DNA from: Myxocyprinus asiaticus
Lineage: Eukaryota > Chordata > Actinopteri > Cypriniformes > Catostomidae
Direction: 5' to 3'
Length of the DNA stretch: 64,000 nt
NCBI RefSeq assembly: GCF_019703515.2
Contig: NC_059372.1
Location: forward strand, 20,388,931 to 20,452,930
How positions within the stretch are numbered: the stretch's first letter is position 1; the number at the start of each line of letters is the position of its first letter. The notes beneath the pieces are model-generated. The model was not told where the DNA came from, did not search any database, and saw only the letters and a program-made list of their open reading frames with translations. The translations under genes and the position numbers were made by a program. Shown piece by piece: positions 1-11,076 of the stretch.

Positions 1-1205
1 AAGCCTGACACTGTTTTCTGACCCCTTAAAAATATTTGTCACATAAACATAAACATAGTCACAGTCTCAGTCACCATTTACTTGATGTTAAACTAAATGT
101 TAGCACTCTTAGAACGGCATTTATCGAATCAGATTAAAGGACCGGAACTAACTGTCATATAATCAATAACTATTTTTATCAGTGTCTCAAAATGACCAGC
201 AAAAAGACCCAAGAAAAGATTTTAACAGTCCATTTAGGATCCTGGACTTTTTCCAGTTATGTAGAGAAAAGTTGTCAGGGTGTGTATTGAATGTGCTTTA
301 CCAAAAGAAGTTCCGGGGTGAGGGATGATACCGCTTTGATCAAGGTAACTGGGTGGCATGGCAATTGGATGAAGCAGCAGTGTGTCATTTCCTTTTCTTT
401 CTTTTCAGTTTGTCTTGTCAGTTTGTCTTTTACTCCACAACAAAGCTAACAGATTAACTGGAACCAAGGATAAATTAGATATAACTTGTCTCTTGCTGAG
501 TGCATTTCTACTTGCAGAGAAAAATGGCCAAATGTTCTACACCTTGATTAAGACTGCACCAGAAAAAATTGAGAATTATTTTATTTTATGGGGATTTTTC
601 ATTTTGGATTCATACTTCAAATTACTCAGCTTTCATTAAAGCCTTTTTGTGTGTGTTCGTCCCACAGAGGACAGTTCATGTGCATCACCAGATTGTCTGT
701 GCCTTGTCCATGCATTTAAACTAAACTAAAGCAACACAATTAAAGAACATTTTGCCACAACTTGATTTCATTGCGTTCTATCCAATTACATTTGTAAAAT
801 TGAAGTTTAATTAATCCGTTTGATTTGGGACTACATAAATACTTTTTGTAGTATTGATGAAACTGGGCAGGGGATTTCCATTCCCAAGCATGCTTTGCAT
901 GGGACTGGATTGGGTGAACAATCAAAGATTGAAATTAAGTGTTATTTTATGCATTTGAGAGCAAAATGAGAATAGGAGGAGATTTGTTAATGTTTTATGT
1001 TCTGTTATATTGGTATTTAAAAAGAGTGTCTGTTAGGCTGGAGTTTTGGGGGTTGGTGCTAATGCTTAAGTTGGGAATTGACTTTCACATTCAGGTGATG
1101 TTTGATTTGAGTGCTGCTTAGTTCCATTAGCAGTTGCTATGAAACTGACATTGCAACAGTTTCACTGTCCTTACACTTGCTCACCTGGCATATACTAATG
1201 ATTAA
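1..1205. other. Unassigned AT-rich DNA
   Basis: No reading frame here shows recognisable protein similarity; the short open frames are the kind expected by chance in AT-rich DNA. The only structure I can support is a dispersed repeat at about 757-915, listed separately. No exon with plausible splice sites was recognised. Confidence 0.6.
757..915. repeat. Dispersed repeat, copy 1 (partner near 37124-37283)
   Basis: This stretch shares an ordered run of short matches with 37124-37283, including TTTCATTGCGT, CAATTACATTT, GAAGTT and a final region with GCATGC or GCATGCACC. The order and spacing are kept, so the two are probably decayed copies of one interspersed repeat. I could not see clear ends or target duplications. 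Family unknown. Confidence 0.45.
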
Positions 1206-2172
1206 TAGGGATGGGACAATATGGTTATCTCATGATTCGGTTCAATATACGATATGAGGTTCACAATTTTATAAAATCTCAATTCGATATAATAACACTT
1301 AAATGGCAAAATATTACAGAAAGTTTTTTAGTTCAATTAAAGTTCAAAGTAAGAGTTGCTCATATACCTTTCTCTATAAGAAAAGATCACAAACAAATAA
1401 GCTTTCAAAAATAGTGGGGTACATTCAGGCAGATAAGGTACAGAACAAGGAATAGAACTGAACAGAACCTGTCCTGAAAAAAGTATGTAAAAGTGAATAT
1501 TTTATTTTTAATCATTTGTTTGTCATCATTATTATAATCACATTTTAACTTTGTAAAAATACAAAAATTCTATATTCTTTTAATTAATATTATATCAAGA
1601 AATGGTATAATAATGATATGAATTATCACTGTTGAAGTAATGTGTACAATTTACAAGTAAAAACACTGAGTCTACATTCATTTGTGTAAGAAATTCTAAA
1701 AAGGTACTGTCACTTTAAGAGTTACAATGTGCATTTTAAAGTGTTAAAATTAATATTTCTTGTTACTTTTTTATCTGACTGTAAAGAACAGAATGGACAT
1801 TAAGACATTAAGTGGAGTGCGCCTCATCTTTGATGGACACATTACACGGAGGAAACTCTGAGAAATTAATCTCAAGCACTTTTCATCAAAACAAGGCAAT
1901 TTTCCAGGTATTCCAGTACTTAAATTTCTAAAAGCTAAATTCAAGCACTTTAAGCACTTCAAGGACCTTGTGTGAACCCTGTAAACAGTGTAGAAAAAGT
2001 GCAGTAGTGGAAAAATCAAGTGTTGGACAGATTATGATGTTTGACGGATCATTTCATTTATGATCACATGGACCGAAAGCAACGTTGCAAATTTCAAAAT
2101 ATCGAGTTATGCCACGATATGGTTCGCCATTTCTTTGGTTCGTGATATATCGAAATTCGGTCCCTATCCCTA
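1206..2172. mobile_element. Non-autonomous hAT-like element
   Basis: The left end reads TAGGGATGGGAC and the right end, on the opposite strand, TAGGGATAGGGACC, giving short imperfect terminal inverted repeats. The flanking octamers ATGATTAA (1198-1205) and ATGATAAA (2173-2180) match at seven of eight positions, as expected for the 8-bp target duplication of hAT transposases. Both ends also carry subterminal motifs around CGATAT. About 967 bp long with no transposase frame, so it would depend on an enzyme made elsewhere. Assignment to hAT rests on the duplication length and is an inference. Confidence 0.6.
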
Positions 2173-4085
2173 ATGATAAATAAAATGCATTAATTTGGAT
2201 CAATGTAAGAACTTTAATTAAATTATACATTATTACGTTGAGTTTGACTAACCTAATGAAGTTGTTAAAACTACTATACTACATTGATTTGACATAATTT
2301 AACTAAATTATGATGGCTCAATGAAAATGAATTAATATGAATGAACAAAATTAAATTGCTTGTAAAAACTTTCTCAAATTCAATTAAAGAAGGGTAATGA
2401 CTGAGTTTATATTTTAGTTTAAAAATACAATTGATTTATCAAATCATCAGCATGGATACGCCTTACAAACTCTGTACTGTTTCATGAAAGATAATGATTG
2501 GAAATCCTGAGTAGTAGCTTACATATTAAAGGATTTGTTGTGGGTCAATGTGGGAAGTAGACTTTCCCAGAAATGCTTGTATGAGTGTCCATTGTATTTT
2601 GGCAGTTTTCATGTGGTGTCATATGAGTTGTTTTATGTTGATGCTGGCTAAAGCGTGCACCAGTAATTAATTTCGGCCTCCCATCGAGCTGCTTACCATA
2701 CATTTTGTCAGTTTTTAGTATACGATGTCCAGTTATTGGTTCACTCCATTTTTTTGTTTCTATTTGTTATGCATAACCAAGCCCAGATGGATTCTGCAGA
2801 TCTTTGTTGTGTTTTTTTGAGTTGATGTTTGGAGAAAATCTGTGAAATGGATTGAAAAGTGGTTAAATTTGTAAAACAGAGCTGTTTATCTTCATGGTGG
2901 CTGACAGCATATTTCAAATGATCCAAAATATTTAATAAAGGAATAGCATCAACAAACACATTAAGTTGTAATTGGCCATGAAAGATGGATTTTTGTTTAG
3001 TTCATCACATATAGTTTTGGTCAGTGGAATTAACGCTGAATTTTCCCCTGGGTTGGAAATTATTCTTTGTGACACCAGGCTTGAGACAGTAGTAAAGTAT
3101 TATGTTTTCTAGGATGAATCCAAGCGAATGTGTGGCTGACACAAAGCGTGAAGCAATCTAGTGGTTAATGGAATACTGTCATAGTGCAACAGTCACAAAT
3201 ATGCAATGCAAAAATGATCTTAAGGAGATGCACACAGCAGCAGGGAAGGAAGAAAACAAAGATCTGCCCCTACCGGTGAGAATTTGTTTGTGAATAAGTA
3301 CAGTATATGGTAATGCAGAAATTGAATGTTGATGTTTATTTCATTGGGCCACACCTCACCAATCAGAGAAGGCTTTGCGCCATTTTCTAACGTCGGGTTG
3401 GCCGACATTCCTTTTGGAGGGCATGTTTTGGAGAGAGGGCTGTGGTTGAATGGATTAGGATGGTCTAAGTCTAGTGGAAATTAGCAATGCTAAATAAAAC
3501 TGTAATGCTCAATTGGTCTTGAGAATTTTCTTATCTAAGTACCTCACACAGAGTACCACATTTAAGTCAATAGTGATGCTTTAGCACAGAGAATTAGACT
3601 GTCATTTTCTGTCATGTACTGTAAGTTTAAGGAAGTATAATCACAGACCCATCTTCCCAGAAAATAGCAGTCAGTGCTAAGGATACTGTTCAGAGGATTT
3701 TATTCATTCACAGCTAGTAGATCTGCCCCTATTTTATTACTGAAGAAGAACACGTTGCAGAGGCGTAATTGACCTGTGTACTATCGGGTTATGTAAGCCC
3801 TCCGTCGCGAGCGCAGTGTGCTGCAACTTGACACTGATTTTGCTGTACCATATATATCTCTGCAGGCTCACTGGGGTATCTCTCCCTCTTTATAGGTTTC
3901 TTTCTTCTATTACAAGCCTTTCAGTACAGATCCTCCTCAGCAGACGTAAGCTAATTAAGTGTATTTTTTCTCTGGCAGACTCGGGCCTCAAGAGTTCTGC
4001 ACTTTCAAGCCTTGATTTATGCCGAGCCTCAAGGATGGTGTTGTGCACTGCAAAAAATAAAAATAAAAAAAAGTGCTGTATCTAC
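2173..4085. other. Unassigned DNA
   Basis: AT-rich sequence without a recognisable gene, RNA or repeat. I see no coding frame with protein similarity. Confidence 0.55.
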
Positions 4086-4365
4086 AGCCCTGCCTTTAAA
4101 GCCAAGCCTACAGCCTCCTCTAAAGCCCAGCTCACAGCCCTGCCTCTAAGACCAGTCTTCAGTCCTGCTCTAAAGCCCAGCCTTCAGCCCTGCTCCTAAA
4201 GCCCAGCTCACAGCCTTGCTTCTGAAGCCCAGCCTAAAACCCTCCCTCTAAAGCCCAGCTCACAGCCCTGCCTCTAAGACCAGTCTTCAGCCCTGCTCCT
4301 AAAGCCCAGCTCACAGCCTTGCTTCTGAAGCCCAGCCTTTAAGCCTCCCTCTAAAGCCTAAAGTA
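4086..4365. repeat. GC-richer minisatellite, block 1
   Basis: Tandem array of a roughly 26-bp unit built on AAAGCCCAGC-YACAGCCCTG-CCTCT, about ten degenerate copies. Some adjacent units repeat together as a higher-order block (for example the phrase from CTCACAGCCC through CAGTCTTCAG occurs twice). The same unit family resumes at 7498-7642. Confidence 0.8.
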
Positions 4366-5510
4366 TACTTCGGTCAGACGTGGATGCTCCGCGCAAACAG
4401 GATGACGAGAATCGGCTGCTTGCATGTGAATCGACTAAGACATGTAAACGACCAGTCACGGTTCGTTTTGTTGTTACGTGCCATCGTGTTACTACAATTA
4501 TAGACCGGTGTGCAACACAGTCTCGTTTAAACGGTCCACATATCAGAGCTGCGGCAGACGTGTTTGAGCTCATAATGTTCTCGCCTGTTTCATTCTTCCT
4601 CTCTCTCCTCAACAGTTCCCTGTAACTTTGAATTGTCTTTCTAATGATAAAAAAGCAAATATCAATAATACTAATATCATTTACCGTCTGCAAATATGTG
4701 CATATCTCGTTTAAACAGATGTAATAACCCAACCTCACACAACTTCAGCATAGTTTGGAGCACTCATTTATCTTCCTCTAAAACACATATTTTAACAGTC
4801 TCTCCTCAACAGTTCCCTGTCACTTTTCTAATGATAAAAGGAAAATATAAATAAATCTATTATATACCATCTGCAAATATGCAGATATCTCGTTTAAACA
4901 GAGGTCATTCACGAAAATCCAGCATTTTCTTCCCGTCGAACACTCATCTTATAGCTTCCTCTGAAGTGTGTATTCTGTCAGCCTGAATCAAAACTTCAGG
5001 AACAGGATCAAAAGTTCCTCTGATTCACAAATCATGATGACAATCCAAGCAGGCAATCCAGGCTGTTTAAACTGTCAGGAGATTGAGGCTCGCGCTGGAT
5101 ACGCATGAGCACTTGAGTGCAAACAAATTCTTTCTAAGTCAGTCCACTGTCGGCCATGTTTGGAATGCTCTCGGGAGACTATTTCCAGTCATGAAAGTGC
5201 AGCTCCTATCTACTTGAATGGAGTAAGACCAAAATCTCCAAAATGATTAGTCAAGATGATTATGATCAAACAACATACTTCAAATCAGCAGTAAAATCTG
5301 ACAACACTGGTATCATAAATGGTGCTTCTTTAAAAAAGCAATTCATGCATGTTCTTGAGTTGATTGACAGGCAATGTTTGTATCTAAAAGGTGATTGGCT
5401 CTTTTACCTGTAAGACAAGACTTCCTATCTACATCCATTGACCATTGGCTGCAGTTGGGCGTTCTAATTTCTCCCATTCATTTTAATAGAAGTGGCCTGT
5501 CTCTGCTAAA
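4366..5510. other. Unassigned insert between minisatellite and Tc1 element
   Basis: Begins abruptly after the minisatellite with TAAAGTATACTTCGG, which looks like a transposon-type start, but I found no matching inverted end. Contains the 197-bp tandem duplication listed separately. No coding frame is recognised. Confidence 0.45.
4604..4985. repeat. Imperfect 197-bp tandem duplication
   Basis: TCTCCTCAACAGTTCCCTG at 4604 recurs at 4801, followed in both copies by TTTCTAATGATAAAA, then by ATATCTCGTTTAAACAGA or a close variant, and then by ACTCATYTTAT-type sequence. The period at the start is exactly 197 bp; the second copy is slightly shorter through small deletions. It is not part of the adjacent Tc1 element. 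Confidence 0.75.
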
Positions 5511-5512
5511 TA

Positions 5513-7093
5513 CAGGTGCATCTCAATAAATTAGAATGTCGTGGAAAAGTTCATTTATTTCAGTAATTCAACTCAAATTGTGAAACTCGTGTATTAAATA
5601 AATTCAGTGCACACAGACTGAAGTAGTTTAAGTCTTTGGTTCTTTTAATTGTGATGATTTTGGCTCACATTTAACAAAAACCCACCAATTCACTATCTCA
5701 AAAAATTAGAATACATCATAAGACCAATAAAAAAAACATTTTTAGTGAATTGTTGGCCTTCTGGAAAGTATGTTCATTTACTGTATATGTACTCAATACT
5801 TGGTAGAGGCTCCTTTTGCTTTAATTACTGCCTCAATTTGGCGTGGCATGGAGGTGATCAGTTTGTGGCACTGCTGAGGTGGTATGGAAGCCCAGGTTTC
5901 TTTGACAGTGGCCTTCAGCTCATCTGCATTTTTTGGTCTCTTGTTTCTCATTTTCCTCTTGACAATACCCCATAGATTCTCTATGGGGTTCAGGTCTGGT
6001 GAGTTTGCTGGCCAGTCAAGCACACCAACACCATGGTCATTTAACCAGCTTTTGGTGCTTTTGGCAGTGTGGGCAGGTGCCAAATCCTGCTGGAAAATGA
6101 AATCAGCATCTTTAAAAAGCTGGTCAGCAGAAGGAAGCATGAAGTGCTCCAAAATTTCTTGGTAAACGGGTGCAGTGACTTTGGTTTTCAAAAAACACAA
6201 TGGACCAACACCAGCAGATGACATTGCACCTCAAATCATCACAGACTGTGGAAACTTAACACTGGACTTCAAGCAACTTGGGCTATGAGCTTCTCCACCC
6301 TTCCTCCAGATTCTAGGACCTTGGTTTCCAAATGAAATACAAAACTTGCTCTCATCTGAAAAGAGGACTTTGGACCACTGGGCAACAGTCCAGTTCTTCT
6401 TCTCCTTAGCCCAGGTAAGACGCCTCTGACGTTGTCTGTGGTTCAGGAGTGGCTTAACAAGAGGAATACGACAACTGTAGCCAAATTCCTTGACATGTCT
6501 GTGTGTGGTGGCTCTTGATGCCTTGACCCCAGCCTCAGTCCATTCCTTGTGAAGTTCACCCAAATTCTTGAATTGATTTTGCTTGACAATCATAAGGCTG
6601 CGGTTCTCTCGGTTGGTTGTGCATCTTTTTCTTCCACACTTTTTCCTTCCACTCAACTTTCTGTTAACATGCTTGGATACAGCACTCTGTGAACAGCCAG
6701 CTTCTTTGGCAATGAATGTTTGTGGCTTACCCTCCTTGTGAAGGGTGTCAATGATTGTCTTCTGGACAACTGTCAGATCAGCAGTCTTCCCCATGATTGT
6801 GTAGCCTAGTGAACCAAACTGAGAGACCATTTTGAAGGCTCAGGAAACCTTTGCAGGTGTTTTGAGTTGATTAGCTGATTGGCATGTCACCATATTCTAA
6901 TTTTTTGAGATAGTGAATTGGTGGGTTTTTGTTAAATGTGAGCCAAAATCATCACAATTAAAAGAACCAAAGACTTAAACTACTTCAGTCTGTGTGCATT
7001 GAATTTATTTAATACACGAGTTTCACAATTTGAGTTGAATTACTGAAATAAATGAACTTTTCCACGACATTCTAATTTATTGAGATGCACCTG
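5513..7093. mobile_element. Complete Tc1-like DNA transposon
   Basis: Both ends carry about 200-bp, nearly identical terminal inverted repeats (5513-5712 and 6892-7093) starting CAGGTGCATCTCAATAAATT, flanked by TA dinucleotides at 5511-5512 and 7094-7095, the signature target duplication of Tc1/mariner insertion. Length is 1,581 bp, normal for an autonomous Tc1. The transposase lies on the minus strand and is broken by a single visible stop. The high arm-to-arm similarity suggests a fairly recent insertion. Confidence 0.95.
5793..6830 (-). pseudogene. Tc1-like transposase with one nonsense codon
   Basis: Encodes a cut-and-paste DDE transposase that would bind the inverted repeats and insert the element at TA. 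The reading frame runs from 6830 to 5793 as 199 residues, one TGA (6231-6233 on the minus strand), then 145 residues in the same frame ending NDHG...ASTKY. The N-terminal half has a paired-like helix-turn-helix (QSAVSKHV), and the catalytic half has SDES, QQDLAPAHTA and SPDLNPIENLW; 34 residues separate the second Asp from the Glu, the DD34E spacing of Tc1. The stop sits where related transposases have Trp in an IWG-type motif (TGG to TGA). Length without the stop is normal for Tc1. An alternative start is MGKTADLT, 13 codons downstream. Confidence 0.93.
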
Positions 7094-7095
7094 TA

Positions 7096-7497
7096 GTCAC
7101 TGGTGCAACTTAGGTAAAAGTGCTTCATGTGTGCTATGATTAAATGTCTTATTCACTATGTACTGTATGTAGAATTGGTTTGATTCTGTATTTTTTGAGA
7201 AAATGCGATTGCTAACATGGACATGCCATCCATTGTTGCTGGACTACTGTGTGTACTGTTATGTTCTTTTTCCTAATATATTAACAATTTGAATTTCTTC
7301 ATGTGCAAAGAAATTGCTAAAATTTGATGACTAAACAGAAATCAGAAGAAACTGCTACCATCTACCATTTAAAATTCAATATTTTTTTTTTAGATTATTT
7401 TTTACAAAGTTAAAGTTTGTGTGAAATTGAGTAAATATTTTATGTTTATTTACTATATTAAATTGTGTTATATATCAGCATTGTATCGGCCTAACCT
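7096..7497. other. Unassigned AT-rich DNA
   Basis: About 400 bp between the Tc1 element and the second minisatellite block. I see no gene or repeat in it. Confidence 0.5.
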
Positions 7498-7642
7498 AAC
7501 CCTAACTTAAGTCTCAGCCCACAGCCCTGCCCCCCCAAAGTCCAACCTACAGCCCTGGATCTTAAGCCCTGGATCTATAGCCTTGCCCCCAAAGCCCAGC
7601 CTACAGCCCTGGCTCTAAAGCTCAGCCCACATCCCATTATTT
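7498..7642. repeat. Minisatellite, block 2
   Basis: Four to five degenerate copies of the same CAGCCYACAGCCCTG-type unit seen at 4086-4365, here with C-runs (GCCCCCCCAAAG and GCCCCCAAAG). The shared unit and orientation suggest the two blocks were once one array or arose by duplication, later separated by about 3.1 kb. Confidence 0.75.
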
Positions 7643-8977
7643 CCCATATTATGCACTTGTAGAGAACAAGAAAATAATAGTGATGCAGCTCTTTACTTTC
7701 CCAGCTGCCTCCACCTCATTAAACAGCTTTTCGGTCCTGAACACATAACCACTTGGAGAAGCTTGTAAACATGCCCCCAGATGGCCTTCCATTCAAAGGG
7801 TAGCAGCTCTACATTGTGTTTCCTGCTGTGGGGTCCCTTTATCCCCTCCTGTCTGACATCACAACCTGACAACAGAGGTCAAAGAATCACTTCTCTTGTC
7901 TTGTTGTTGCTGTAACCCCTAGAGTGCAGTTGTACAAAATCACATTCTTATTCTGATCGTCATCAGCTGTTATTTTCTGGTTTGCTCTGAGGAATCTGGA
8001 ATGTTATTGAGAAGGAAGTGGTTGCTCTTCTGGGAACTCAAGATGCAGAATGGCGGCAGAGTAGGGCATTCTGCCTAATATCTCCTTAAGTGTCTCACAG
8101 AAGAAAGTAAGTCATATGGGTTTGGAAGGTAAGTAGCCTAAATGAGGACAGAACTGTCCTTTTTTTGAGTTAACTATTCCTTTAATTATACGAAATTCTG
8201 TAGTTTAAGCGTTTATGTGAAAGTGAATTAGCAAGAGTGTTTCTAACCTAATAAGGGCCTACTTTGGAACTATTTCCCTCTTTTAAAACCATAGTAATGA
8301 AGTTATAATTGCAAGAGGAGCAGGCGACTCGTGCTTTTATAAACCACTTTGGTATGGCTGTGCCCCTGATCCTTAAGATGATTATATATTTCATACAATG
8401 CATGTTATGGATTGGTATATCAAATATACTGCAATGTTTCCAAGGTAAACCAGGTTATTAGCCCAAGATAGGCATTTTATTTTAAACAAAAATACAACTG
8501 AAATAGATGGATAATATATGGATATTACGAATACATAGTCTTGCACAAGACGTTCTTAGTGTTATGATTGTTCCGGTCTAAGTGGATCAGTCAGCATGGT
8601 AAAGAAGGCCAATTTGAAATCTCTGTTTACGCTCTCCCAGCGGTTTATTATTAACTGTCTTCAGGGGTCGCAGTTGGATCTGCAACAGAGCTGTAAACTC
8701 TAAAGAATGCCAGGCTCTCAGGGCCCTCACAGCACATAGTTCAAGGCCCTTGAGGCACCCTACCATTTTATTGTTTGTGTTATTTTTAGCTTAGCCGCAA
8801 AGAGCTGAACTTTGGCAGCTTGAACTGGCCGGGCAGTGCTTATTAGAGCACAAAGACTGTATTGTGAGCTATCACTGACAATAGGCTGGTTCCTTTGTGG
8901 TTCTGAGTATACTTACACAGTGTAAGGAGTATTCAGGGTAGAGCTGAGTGATATAGCTAAAAATATATCTTGCTATT
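7643..8977. other. Unassigned DNA with a MITE relic
   Basis: Mostly unassigned. The part at 8080-8177 is a relic of a common short inverted-repeat element, listed separately. No coding frame is recognised. Confidence 0.5.
8080..8177. repeat. Right half of a GTTCACCC-type inverted-repeat element
   Basis: The order ATCTCCTT - CACAGAAGAAAG - AAGTCATATGGGTTTGGAA - ending GAGTTAACTATTCCTTTAA matches the right half of the abundant teleost inverted-repeat element, a full-length member of which lies at 23011-23693. Only one arm is seen here. Confidence 0.55.
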
Positions 8978-9526
8978 CAGGGCTCCAGACTGCGACTAAA
9001 TGGTCGTATTTTGTGACCGTTTTTCCCGCCTGTGCGACTACGTTTTGTTACAGGTGGCACTGGTGAGTCTACAGTGTTGGCCAACTCTCCCTCTTTCTCT
9101 CTCTCCGTTTTGCGCTGCTGTTTTCAATTAAGCAATATCAAATGGCAAACTAATCAAAAGCGGCACAAAACAGCGCTAAGAATTACCATGTATTTAGTAT
9201 AGTAACACTAACTGTATTAACTATAGTATTTTAGGCTGAAATATATTCATAATAAATATCATATTACTGCTAATAAATTTAGAATAGGCTACATTAGGGG
9301 AGTTAGGGAATATCATAAATTTTGGCCATTTCTAAATGTTTATGTATTTATAGTTTTAAGTTTGTATTAGAAGTCATTTTACATCTTACCATGGTAGTGA
9401 CAGTCCATGCTTGGTTTTACCTGTGGTTACCATGGTCTGGTTAACCACTGTTAAAACTAATATATAATTTTATATATAACCTTCCTGTTGTTAATACCAG
9501 TAAATTTACATATGCATACCTGTCAC
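8978..9526. other. Unassigned; possible transposon end at its left edge
   Basis: CAGGGCTCCAGACTGCGACT at 8979 resembles starts of hAT-like elements, but no matching inverted end was found, so I give it only as a possibility. A possible TA(A)CCTTCCTG start lies at about 9478. Otherwise nothing is recognised. Confidence 0.25.
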
Positions 9527-10205
9527 GGATCGCTGAAAGCGTGAAGTGAGGAGGACCCAAACGCAAGAGTACAAGATGGGCTTTTATTAAAATAAAAACT
9601 AAACAGAACACAAAACTCTCACTGTGGAGAGAAAAGGAAACAAAACCAATATGATAACAAAACAGAAACCAGAAATAAAAACTCTCACAAGGGAGAAACA
9701 AAAGAAATACAAAAACTACAGACAGATGACAAACACGACTGAAAAGACTAGACTGGAAATAAACGTGATATGACCGATATGACTAAATGGAGACAATGAA
9801 CTGGCACAAGATAGAGCACAAGGGGAGAATATATGGGAGAGAGATCAGGAGGGAAAACGAGGAGAATAGGTGTCGCAGATGATTGGCTAACTGTGGTACC
9901 TGCAAAAAAATAAAAGAATGAGAGAGACATAAGGCAGGGCATGACGCAAGACTGAGAGACAAGTGGCAATACAGAAACAAAACAAAGCCATGCGCTCTCA
10001 CAGACACACACACACACACACACACACGAATGACACGAGCGCATATCGCCAGAGACAATGGCAACATGCATCCATGCCAAACGACAGACAAGATGGGACA
10101 TTTGTGCAGGGGCTCGGCCACATATAAACCGGCAATCAAGACCGAAGCGGCCGAACCCTAGCACAACATGACAATGGATCGCGACCTTGGTCGTGCTTCT
10201 CACTG
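9527..10205. repeat. Probable interspersed repeat (TGTCACGG start)
   Basis: Starts TGTCACGGATCGCTG and runs through GAGGAGGACCCAAACGC, an A-rich tract with many AAACAGAAC-type motifs, and a (CA)n run at 10003-10027. This phrase order is familiar to me from teleost interspersed repeats, but I cannot name the family. The right edge merges with a microsatellite and no terminal match is seen, so it may be truncated. Confidence 0.4.
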
Positions 10206-10358
<153 letters not shown>

Positions 10359-10979
10359 GGTTTAAGTACCAAAAGTGTAAATGGTCATTAGAAACACTAA
10401 GTATGTAAGAGTGTAGTTATTTTTCCAGAAATTATATTTTTATGATTATTTAATATCTATATAAGTTTACTGTCGCAGAATACCTATTTCTTCATTTATT
10501 ACGAGAGGAATGAGTACTATATTCATACAAATAAATATCACGTTGATTTTCTGTGCAACAATTAATTAACAACAATGGTGATTTATCAGTATTACATTTG
10601 CATGTATACATACATATTCTACATGTTAATTCTTACTCAAGGTGGAATCATGAACAGTATGATATGACTATTGTCATTTGGGTCTACTACTGAAATTATG
10701 TAAGTTGTGCATTTATTTAGTGCATTTATTGTATTTTATGCCTGAGAAAATACTTACGTGTAACTTAATGTGTAGCTTATATGTATCTTATGTGTCTTGC
10801 GTAGCTTAATAGGTTTTTATCTCAGGAAATTTCAGTGTGAAAGTAGTGAGTCCTGTTTTGATTTGTCATGATTTGTTGCATTTTCTCTTTGAAATATGAA
10901 AAATAAAACATTAAAATATAGTTTATTCTATTATTTTCTAATTGTTTTGAAAATATTTTATAAATTTGACACTATTTTG

Positions 10980-11076
10980 GCATTTTGTAAAATCCATTTG
11001 TGATAGATATGTGATGGGTCTCTAAAGACCCGAATATGTAAGAGTGTTTGGAGAAATTCAAATGCATTTAAGGGTT
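10980..11076. mobile_element. Possible piggyBac-type terminus
   Basis: Ends ATGCATTTAAGGGTTAA at about 11060-11076, where TTAA would be the piggyBac target site and the inverted reading would start CCCTTAAATGCAT. Just inside is a small hairpin, GGGTCTCTAAAGACCC (11018-11033). TATGTAAGAGTGT next to it also occurs at 10401-10413. The partner end is not certain, so its extent to the left is unknown. Confidence 0.4.

Noticed and set aside
3816..4199. Open frame of 127 codons ending in the minisatellite
   Set aside because: Its C-terminal half is translated minisatellite and the first half has no domain; no promoter or splice context.
4204..7642. CRISPR-like reading of the spaced minisatellite units
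   Set aside because: Units are contiguous and degenerate without unique spacers, in a vertebrate context.
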